Below are positions 56,079 through 64,000 of a stretch of 64,000 nucleotides of DNA, one piece after another (the first letter of the stretch is position 1; every line of letters begins with the position of its first letter). The stretch comes from Parelaphostrongylus tenuis. Taxonomy: Eukaryota; Nematoda; Chromadorea; Rhabditida; Metastrongylidae. The notes under the pieces were generated by a model that made no database searches, was not told the origin of the DNA, and saw only the letters and a program-made list of their open reading frames with translations. Where the stretch lies: contig JAHQIW010001891.1 in NCBI GenBank assembly GCA_019055375.1, positions 124,001 through 188,000 on the forward strand, read 5' to 3'. The translations under genes and the position numbers were made by a program.

Positions 56079-56121
56079 TACAGGTGATACGTATTTTTTG
56101 TCTCCAAAGTAAACCTTGTAC

Positions 56122-56458
56122 TTCTCCAAAGTTTCGATCACTCAGAATAACTTCACTATAACCACGTGCAGGTGCTTGTGGTCGACCATCAGGAAACCAC
56201 GCACGTCGTCCGCCCAACTGCTTCCCATAAGTGTTTGCATCCACTTTCACTGCCTGATTATAAAAACTATGCAGAATTCCAAGTATTCGATGCTCACATA
56301 TACGAATAGGGTCAGATACTTTGCGCTGCAGGAAAACTCTTTACGAAAAGCAGCAAGCGTTCCCAGGAAAACCGAAATGCATAATGCATATTTCTTGTTT
56401 GTTGACTGTGATACTCTGAATTCACTGTTTTGTGAGGTGCACCCTTGAAAGTGGTCGA
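56122..56458 (-). CDS. Two adjoining exons of an unrecognised minus-strand gene
   Basis: Exon 56458-56345 follows CTCAG and ends at a clean donor GTAAAGAG; exon 56253-56122 follows TATAATCAG. Both are 114 and 132 bases, open in frame 0: STTFKGAPHKTVNSEYH ... HYAFRFSWERLLLF joined to AVKVDANTYGKQLGGRRAWF ... YSEVILSDRNFGE. A second reading is also possible: in the next frame, VDHFQGCTSQ ... YALCISVFLGTLAAF joins SESGCKHLWEAVGRTTCVVS and a stop, whose CKHLW is slightly FERM-like. I cannot decide between them. RTE copy 5 begins 30 bases downstream, and so sits in or beyond the following intron. Confidence 0.4.
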
Positions 56459-56489
56459 CTGAGAAAACTGCGAGTCAATTTGACCTTCC

Positions 56490-58300
56490 AAGGTCTCAAA
56501 AAAAGAGAAATTTCTAAACTTCGCCGAGTAAAGCACTGTTTCCCCAATCTCATCATGAAAACAGCAAACGATAATTGGTGATCGGTGATAAGTGTCGTCA
56601 TCCAGAATCTTACCCTAATCTTTGACGACAGCGGGGTTTGTGAAAGGAAAAGGTAAGACTGAGATGCAAAAAATTGGTCAATTTTTACAAACTCTACATG
56701 CCAGATATTTTAGAATTTATTGTAAAACAACCGAATCTAGGGCTGTCGCACAATGATGAGCAGGAAAACAGTCGCACATTTAAAAGGTTAGTGACGAAAA
56801 CGCGTTATAAGAATTGGAAGTATGGCCGTTTCTAAAAGGCGGAGTTTGGCAAATGCAAAACTCGAATCGTTGGGACGTATGAATATCCTTCCTACTAACG
56901 AAACCTGAACTAGCTTCTTAACAGTAAGCTACTTTTCGTGAAAAGGAAGTGTTTCCACATAGATTTTTCAACATGAAAAGACTAAATTAAGTTAAAACAA
57001 CGGACTAACTACCCCCAAAGCAATGCGTATCTTCTCTTTGTCGGCACAGTGAACTATGACTGCTATTTCAAAGATCAAGCTAAGTGCTGAAATTCCCATT
57101 TCTCAAGTCACCGAATTACTACTAATATCATGATGGAGAAGCAAGAAGTACTACTTGCTGATTGTAAGAACTACAAAGTGAACGTAAAAAGTGTAAAGTG
57201 CTGGACAGTGCAAAAGTAGGAGCAAAAGAAAAGGTGTTTTTCGCTTATTTTAAGAGCTATCAAATGTGGATCATTTTGAAAAGAAAATCTACGTTATCAC
57301 TGAAAAGGTTCCAATAGGTGTGTGAGAGATATCCACTCAGAAAAGTACTAAACATATTGTTAAATGCGGACTCTCTCAAGGTTTACGATGGCAGCATGCT
57401 TAAACTTTCTCCAAATAAGTCCCTTCCAAAAATTACACATTGTAGAAGATGTGTTTGCGTATTGCATTCTTACGATGTTGCCAAAAAGATGTGAAAACAG
57501 AGTCACGAATGCGCTGTTTCGCCAAAGACATAGCTTTCGCTTGGTGAAGTATGGATTTTTAGGATTAATGGGCGTTCTTTTCGCTACAGATACGCTTGTG
57601 AAACTCCCATTATTGATAACCAATTTTTTGTCGCAATAAAATATCTCGGGCAAAATTTTATATATAAGTGCCAAAAATTTGCAGTGAAATGCAACCAAGT
57701 AGTAACTACACCGAAAGTCGATGTTATCTCTTTTTCGTTCTTGGAGCATACTTTAAAAGGATTTCTCGGAAAGACACACTCAATAAAATTAACATCTTTC
57801 GTGCTATGGTATAACCAAAAAAACTTAGATGTAATATGAAAATGTTTATGATAGCTGGAATCAAATTCCTTTTTGCAAGGAGGTGTCTTTGTCATAGAAA
57901 CTTTGAAAAATCTTCAATATGTGATCATTCTTCTTACCACAAATACTTTTAAAGATTTTCCAGTAAAAATTTCAGTTTTCTAATAACGATAAAGTCATTC
58001 TAATATATAAACGTTACTCGTAACTATCAGTAAGCCCGTTGTGTAGTAAGCGGTGGGTTAAGTAGTTTGGGCACAGATGATAATCTTCTTTTCGCTTATA
58101 CTGCGCCCTATACAAATCGTTGAGTGACCGATCTTGGCATAGTGATGCTGGAGAATTGAGCTATCGAATGACTACTTATGCTTCGACAAAAAGCCAACTA
58201 CAGACTCCAGCTGGGCAAACGAAGCAAACTCTCATCATACCGTTACCGCAATGAACTTTATACCGGAAGACACCGAGTAATTGAACACCTTGGGACAACA
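56490..58300. other. Stretch with overlapping open frames, no clear gene
   Basis: At 57360-57749 open frames run on both strands (plus 91 codons ending LGLMGVLFATDTLVKLPLLIT; minus 129 codons). Neither has a recognisable motif, and the two cannot both be real. Bases 56500-56560 minus can be read as DEIGETVLYSAKF then NFSFFETLE, possibly an upstream exon of the gene at 56122-56458. Confidence 0.35.
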
Positions 58301-58324
58301 TTCAATAATATGCCATAATGGAAT

Positions 58325-58960
58325 AAAAAAATTTTGTTGCCTTCGATTCACTTTGTATGGACAGCTTCTGATGCGAATGACTGAATAAGTCGTAGATCTC
58401 GTCATTGTATATCTGCAGAAATGGACATGAAACTTTGTGAAACTGATCCCGCCCTTCTGAAATTGTAAAAATTAAACAAAATTGGAACAACGCTTTCTTC
58501 TTAGATGCTCTTCCACCTTGCAGCTATCGAGTTCAACTCTTCAAGCAAAGTGTGGCATGCGCGAGGCATGATCCCTTGCTGCTGAATATGAAGAAGGCCG
58601 TTCTCCTTGTTTGAAGGCCCAAACGTTGGGTGCGTTTTCCCAGACCCAGATCCATCTAGGAAACTTCGAAAATCATGTAAAAATAAAACCTCTAAGCCGA
58701 GGGAATGAGTGGAATCATATTTTACAGCTATGAAACAGATGATAAAGTTTACCGTATGCGAAAATAGTCCCATTATATCCGTTGACATATCCATGAATTA
58801 TACGACCCCTTTGTATCCTCAATAGCTTGACCCTGGAAATAGGTGAATTAAGAACAAAAATCGAAATAATGCCGCAAGGAGATGAGAACTACCGACTTGT
58901 GTAAAGACTTCAACAAACACGGAGTCAAACGTGCAGAATTTTGGATTATAAGGGTTGAAA
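58325..58960 (-). pseudogene. Kinesin motor-domain gene remnant, at least four exons
   Basis: Exon-like segments on the minus strand: 58960-58897 (FNPYNPKFCTFDSVFVEVFTQ), 58832-58753 (GQAIEDTK ... RIIHGYVNGYNGTIFAY), 58655-58517 (GSGSGKTHPTFGPSNKENG ... GIMPRACHTLLEEL) and 58456 to about 58325 (FHKVSCPFLQIYNDEIYDLF). These match in order the start of a kinesin motor: the TFD strand, GYNGTIFAYG, the ATP-binding P-loop (usual GQTGSGKT, here DGSGSGKT) and EIYNEEIYDL. The introns (64, 97 and 60 bases) have proper donors or acceptors. Breaks: an extra G in a GGGG run near 58793-58796, and a phase mismatch between segments 3 and 4. Switch I and II are not found. The GPS insert after the P-loop suggests the kinesin-12 (KIF15) type. 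Confidence 0.62.
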
Positions 58961-58999
58961 CTGAAGAACAACCTGGTGCATGTAAGCAGTTTTGACTAC

Positions 59000-59566
59000 T
59001 TTGGCATAACGAGTTTCCTGCTTCTCCTAGAGTTCTAGAGTCATAGCAGGGATCTCAAAAATTGCAATGTTGTAATTCATTTTAAAGTAAACTTCCTGAT
59101 TTCGCTAGACAGAGCTATTTCTTAGACTTTCGATAGCAGTAAAAGCTTCAATTTCGATGTCTTCAATAGTCACGTGGTTCCTCAAAAAAACTTTTTAGCG
59201 CGTTGAAGTCGCCAAAAAAGAAGGGTTTCACACTCGGCCTATGAATTATGTGAGAACAGGATGTGCAAATAGCTGTGCGGATAGGATTTCTCGAAAGTTG
59301 CAACAAACGGCACTGGGGCTGTTAGTCTGTGGATGGTCCAATTGCCCTCTGGGGACGGCCTTAAATAGTAAGCGGCTTCGAGCGCTTGTGGCTACGGCTT
59401 ATCTTGCAGAAACCTCTGAGGTACTTTTTGGTTATAGGGGGGCAAATGAATGCTGGACCTCATTCGCTGCTCTGGAATTTTTCACAAGACTGGTAGTTTT
59501 CATTAGAGAGCTTAAATCTCTGACTGCAAAGCTGCCTGGTCTTTCGAAAAGACGCTCAATGATAAT
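59000..59566. other. Stretch upstream of the kinesin remnant, no gene recognised
   Basis: The 148-codon plus frame (59241-59687) has no motif, and 59430-59500 resembles the left end of FB2 (GGGCAAATGAATGCTGGACC, CTCATTCGCTG). I see no earlier kinesin exon. Confidence 0.35.
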
Positions 59567-59569
59567 GTG

Positions 59570-59605
59570 TAGCATCACCTGTACCACCTGTCATCCGGTC
59601 GAAAA
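59570..59605 (-). mobile_element. RTE 3' terminal stub
   Basis: CATCACCTGTACCACCTGTC followed by ATCCGGTCGA is the reverse complement of the RTE terminal unit at 1540-1580. Body sequence is not recognisable beyond it. Confidence 0.4.
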
Positions 59606-59689
59606 CCTCGCAATTTTGCTGTCTGACATTGGATCGTCAGGTCACCACTTAAAATTATTAAGTTCCAATTACAAATTAGCCAATTGAAA

Positions 59690-60985
59690 AAGGTAGCGTT
59701 TTTCAGGCACAAACGCCGTCATCTTCAGAGTCCTATAAAAATCATCATGTGAGATATTTCGTATATAAAAATCATATAAATAGAAAGCCTTTACAACTCA
59801 CTTACAAATAAAAAAAAAGAATATTATGTCCTTACTTTCACTACTACTACAGCAAAGAAACGGCGAAGTGATATTTGTGCATACTTACTAACATTTCCTT
59901 ATTGAAACTCAAAAGTTAGTATGCACTGATAACTTGCTGCTAGTAATCCATCAAAATTCAAAGCTAGGCAGTTCACTAGAGGAGCAGGTCGCCAATCTAC
60001 ATTCGTATCGAAGAAACGCAACTCTGACTAAAAGCTATACTAGCCCCGCTTAGAGGACCAGAAAATAACGGAGTAGATCTCAGCAGTAAAGTCACTACCC
60101 TCACTCTGGAATCCAAAACATTTGCGCGAGAGCTTGTGGAAGTCTTTTCGATAAATGGGAAAGGTTCAAAATTGAACCGCAAAGTGGAGCGCCTCGTAAT
60201 CACGCGCAACCGCGCACCATACCTTAGGCTAATGTTCCTGATTCAAGTTAGGAAGAGCCCACTTATGCAATGACAAAAAGCAGCTAGTCTACAATGAATA
60301 ACTGGATAGCCTAACACAACGAACCTGTTATAGTTCTAGAGTGTGGCTTTTTACTATACTTACTACTTAGTAAGCATAATAAAAGCTTCACTTAAACACC
60401 TAGATCGTCCGTCCCCACTAGTCGTGTGGAACCCAGCACATATTCCAAATGATATATCGATGATCATGTATATAATATTTCGCGGTTTCCTGACTTAATT
60501 TTGCAAGGGCTTTTCAGGTCTTCATGATGGCGTTTCCAAGGAATGGGTTTTGGCGACGGAACCTCGGCCGGGCTTCCTACTAGTTGGTTCGGAGATGGTG
60601 TTAGGCCGAAATCAAAAGCAGAGGTAAGAAAGAAAAGCAACCGACCGCTCACGGATGATGTAGAAGCCGAAAATAGTTCGAAGCTTTTTATTATGCGGTA
60701 CAAAGCTTGTTTGCTACTTCCGTTTGCCGCGGTTTTGGAAGTGTTTGACTGAGCGACTTAGAGCAATCTGATAAGGAGAGACTTGCCGAGACGGCAGCCA
60801 TTGTGTTATTATTGTACTACTGCATTCAAGTATCTTACTGTTAATGTACTGCATTGTTATTGTGCTCGGTAAAGACTTCTATCACCAAACTCGGAATGCT
60901 TATTATACAAGAACTACCGATTTACTTCAACTGTGGCGAGGTTAACACATAGCCGTTCCTGGAAATAATTGTTTTGAAATTTCAA
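59690..60985. other. Stretch without a recognised gene
   Basis: A 69-codon frame at 60543-60752 starts MGFGDGTSAGLPTSWFGDG and lacks known motifs. Confidence 0.35.
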
Positions 60986-60989
60986 AAGA

Positions 60990-61515
60990 GATCGTTCCAT
61001 TATTATTTGAGCCAACTTGTCACGTAGTCTGGTAAGGGCTCTTGTACCGCTAGGTACACGTGTTTCGTCCTTACAGACTCGGCAGCCGGGCAGAACCCGT
61101 CGTCTTTCGATGTTTTCATAGTCGTTCTTTCGGGAGCCTTACACTCCTTATGGAGAGTCATCGAAGACGAACGTTTCACACTCTATGTCAAATGAAATTT
61201 TCACCTAACACGGAGTGTTGCGCACTCGATTGCTCTTTGGCTGGTACTTCTATCATAATTATACTTTTATTTCGAGTGTTTTGTTTAGACTACGCTCAAA
61301 TTCCAGCAGATTCTTTCATTATTATTCGAACCAACTTGTCATGTGGTCTGGTAAGGGCTCTTGTACAGCCCGATACACGTGTTTCTTCCTTACAGACTCG
61401 CCAGCCGAGCTGTGCAAGAGTCCTTACCAGACCACATGACAAGTTGACTCGAACAGTAATGAAAGGATCTATTGAAATCTGAGCGTCGTCTAATCAAAGC
61501 ACTCGAAATAAAGGT
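60990..61515. mobile_element. Palindromic MITE, a long copy followed by a partial copy
   Basis: The first unit is about 61010-61300 (GTAGTCTGGTAAGGGCTCTT ... GCCGGGCAGAACCCGTCGTC); the second, about 61310-61480, repeats TTATTCGAACCAACTTGTC and GTCTGGTAAGGGCTCTTGT and then folds back (AAGAGTCCTTACCAGACCAC). The 140-codon frame over it is a by-product. Confidence 0.65.
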
Positions 61516-61859
61516 ATAATTATGTTTTGGAATTGTTATTTACCAGCTAGGATACTGCTACGTTTTTCAGTTAGTGGAAGACCAGCGAAACCGTTGTCAC
61601 AGGAAGGCTTAGCTCCTTGACACCGATAACTACAGTTCAATGCGTTTGTTGTCTCTCGTCTAAAAAGTCATGTAATCCTAATAGCAATTGTAGTAATTGA
61701 CGAAGGGCAGTTATGTGAGCTAACCTAAGAATCTCAGTACCCGCGATTTACCTCCGCGCCGGGTAATAATCGTTTTGGAAAACGTCTATGACTCAATTGG
61801 TTGAAAAGTGACTATCTATATGAGATTACAGCGAGATTTGCTGAATTATTCCCAGAGTA

Positions 61860-62935
61860 CAAATAACAGCTCTGTCTCATTTTTTGGAGGAGATTTTTTG
61901 ATTCAGTCTAAACAGAAGCTGTCGTAGGTCTGGACAGCCAACGTGTCCCTACTCAGTGCGCCTCGATTCATCATGAACTATTGAAGATTTCATAACCAAA
62001 AAACGTCTATTCTATGGCGATATCAATATTGACGTAAGAATGGGAGATCGATAGGGCTATACCATATCGTCAAAATTATTTCTTGCCTTCCTCCGGAACG
62101 TTGTCAGCACATGATAATGTGAGAACATAGGAGAACGGTCAACAATTACATTATCCTCGCTTTGCTGATAACATCGTTCTCATAACACCAAGCGTCAGCC
62201 AGGCGGAGCCAATGCTAACCGATTGCGACATCGTTTGTGGGAAGATTATTTTTTGACTAAATAAAGCGAAAACGATAATTTTTAAGGAATCAATTGGTTA
62301 CGGTGCCTCATTCACGCTCAATATAATGAGTGTGTCTGAATGTCGAATGTACTTATGGCCACCTAGGTAAAGTCAACAAGATGAACGTCTTAGTTGCACA
62401 GTTAAGCAGAAGGAAGAGCGCGTTATGGAGAGCGCCTAAGAGCTTTGAAGATGAAGTGAAGAAAGCGAAGAATATCCGACTCCGCGTCCACTTTTCGACT
62501 CAACGGTCATCCCTTTGCTGATGTATGCAGCAAAAACCTGATCGCTGCGTAAGCAGAACGAAAGATCACTCGTCGTTATTGAATACGAAGTTGAAAAGTT
62601 TGTGCTAGGATTAGTACGAATCTTGTAAATGACAAGAAGTATATGAAATTCTGCTCAAATATCAACTATCAAAAATCGCAGATACCGCTCTACACTGCAG
62701 GCTATCGAAGACAAGGAGTGGGGCACGTAATGCGCTTTGACGGCAGTAGGTCGACAAGACTCGTTGCCGACTAGGTTCCTTAGGATGTCAAAGGCACCAC
62801 AGGAAGGCCATCGAGGCGAATGTCCAGCGTTCTTCTAAGGAGCCTAGAAAAATTTATCATGCACTACGAATTGCTACAGCGAGAAGGACACACTAGGCTA
62901 CTTTTGCATGCGATAAGGGAACACGAAAATATTAG
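61860..62935 (+). mobile_element. RTE copy 6, decayed
   Basis: It starts near ACAGCTCTGTCTCATTTTTTG (equivalent to the LCLTFIDLKKAFDS region) and runs through a palm motif FADN (TTTGCTGATAAC at 62161-62172, the second aspartate replaced), then AAGCGAAGAATATCCGACTCC and CGTAAGCAGAACGAAAGATC, to TTTTGCATGCGATAAGGG near the 3' end. Stops and frameshifts throughout. Confidence 0.72.
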
Positions 62936-63365
62936 TTTGTTAGATTATTGCTTTCGCTTTATGGTTTTGTGCAATTTTTTTCCTGTTTTGATTCGGGTTG
63001 ATGTCCAAAAGCTATGGTATGATAGAGAATGTTATAGTTGTTAGCTAGGAGATAGGGTACTATGTTACTATTAGGCTAATAGAATATCAGATCGGAAAGG
63101 ATACTAGCAGTTCTATATATCAATTTTTATAATTTTCGTTTAAACGCAACAGGTCGACGTATCCCACTGTGTGGATCCTAACACTTTTATCACTCGAATC
63201 GTCTATTTGGATGCATCATTCCGGAAGCTTTTTTGAACGTTTCGCGTGTTCTTTCAACTGCTTCTTGAGAATTTCTTGAGAAAATCTCCTTGCATTTCGA
63301 CGCAACTCGAGCTTAAGCGTCCTTGTCTCTGTTTTCCGCATACACTATACTATTTATATTTATAT
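62936..63365. other. Spacer, no gene seen
   Basis: AT-rich, no feature recognised. Confidence 0.35.
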
Positions 63366-63369
63366 CGTT

Positions 63370-63760
63370 CCAAATGGTTTACCGCTTCATCGTGGTTGGG
63401 AGGTGCTCGTGCGTACCGGAGTGCGAAGTAGTACAGCACGGATTCTGCCTTTCCGAAGGTGGGCCTGCCAAGCTCAGAAGGGATCCGACGTTTCTAAACG
63501 GAAAGTCCAGGTATGAGTATATCGTACTAGGAATGAAAGTCGTCTTGTTGACTATTGGTTACAAAGCAGAGATCTTCCTTTGATCCACATGAACCGGCGA
63601 CTGCTCTAATGTGATGAAGGCCTCCTCAGCCACGGTTAGGCTTATCTTGGAATTGCAGAAGACAAAACAGTTAAACCAGCAAAGCTTCTCAACGCTGGGG
63701 CTTGCACTATCAGTGAAAACGGGCCGTCCAAGTATTGATGTAATAAGTCATACGAACGGA
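63370..63760 (+). repeat. Dispersed repeat D, copy 2
   Basis: The direct counterpart of 26440-26800 (see there). Its frames (63246-63583) show no domain. The window's last 240 bases have no feature. Confidence 0.5.
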
Positions 63761-64000
63761 TTACAATATCATTATACGGAAGAATGTGGTGGTGGTTGGA
63801 ATACATGACACAAAAGCATTAACTTCTGAATCTTGCTCACAACTCAGCACTTTTTGTGTGTGTGATCCTCATTGCACTCTGTCATTGAAAATAATTAGGC
63901 ATAGTTTTTAAAAACTAAAATAACGCAAATGTTGTTTACATTTGTAACTGAACGTAAGATGTCGAATCTTATGCCATAATGTATTATTGCACTTATTTTG

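Larger units (their letters stand above)
54930..56092 (+). mobile_element. RTE copy 5, 5'-truncated, best-preserved 3' half
   Basis: It starts inside RT (AGAGTACAAGCAAAC, encoding YKQTLCLTFIDLKKAFDSVE) and ends with the terminal unit GATACAGGTGATAC at about 56092. The head-out arrangement with copy 4, 205 bases away, is divergent. The copy lies beside the gene candidate at 56122-56458. Confidence 0.85.

Noticed and set aside
57360..57749. Overlapping open frames on both strands (91 and 129 codons)
   Set aside because: No recognisable motif in either, and codon composition does not favour one by eye; left as unexplained.
59195..59225. GDFN-like translation upstream of the kinesin remnant, recalling the RTE endonuclease
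   Set aside because: Only a few residues match, with stops on both sides and no other endonuclease motif nearby.
59241..59687. 148-codon plus-strand open frame
   Set aside because: It runs across a probable FB2 trace and an RTE terminal stub, with no domain or splice context.
1..64000. CRISPR arrays, bacterial operons, rRNA genes, LTR retrotransposons or viral genes
   Set aside because: No regularly spaced direct repeats, no ribosome-binding-site-led gene strings, no rRNA core sequence and no long terminal repeats or integrase/gag motifs were seen.

Overview
This is eukaryotic, AT-rich, gene-poor DNA. It has no bacterial operon structure, rRNA or CRISPR array. The candidate genes have very short introns with nematode-style splice sites (donors GTAAG, GTACG or GTTTG; acceptors ending TTTCAG or TTTTAG). 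The repeats are the kinds known from strongylid (clade V) nematodes: RTE-type non-LTR retrotransposons, mariner remnants, tRNA-derived SINE-like elements and many palindromic MITEs. A hookworm or close relative is my best inference; nothing in the window proves the species.

Layout. 1.5-4.6 kb: the most complete RTE copy (minus strand). 5.1-13.3 kb: a nested repeat complex, with a mariner-derived foldback element, a long inverted repeat (5.63-6.99 against 9.83-10.73 kb) and two direct copies of a 2-2.5 kb unit (7.0-9.05 and 10.74-13.28 kb). 13.7-18.6 kb: short repeats, a 950-bp foldback element, a possible membrane-protein exon and a palindromic MITE. 19.18-19.56 kb: a small three-exon gene candidate. 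20.9-35 kb: mariner fragments, SINE-like copies often in tail-to-tail pairs, and pairs of tRNA-like arms. 35.2-41.3 kb: a second foldback element, an SR-rich candidate and a 420-bp inverted repeat.

41.4-48 kb: two probable coding loci (41.75-41.98 and 46.16-46.96 kb) around a decayed RTE copy. 48.5-51.4 kb: mariner 3' pieces and tRNA-like pairs. 51.5-56.1 kb: two RTE copies in divergent orientation. 56.1-56.5 kb: two exons of an unrecognised minus-strand gene. 58.3-59.0 kb: four exon-like segments of a kinesin motor domain (minus strand) with frame breaks. 61.0-63.8 kb: a palindromic MITE, another RTE copy and a dispersed repeat.

No complete, confidently named host gene is visible. Most of the sequence is transposable-element debris. 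The clearest host-gene signals are the kinesin-like remnant and the three or four small multi-exon candidates. The RTE and mariner copies are all broken by stops or frameshifts. The palindromic elements have no coding capacity and would have depended on transposases from elsewhere.
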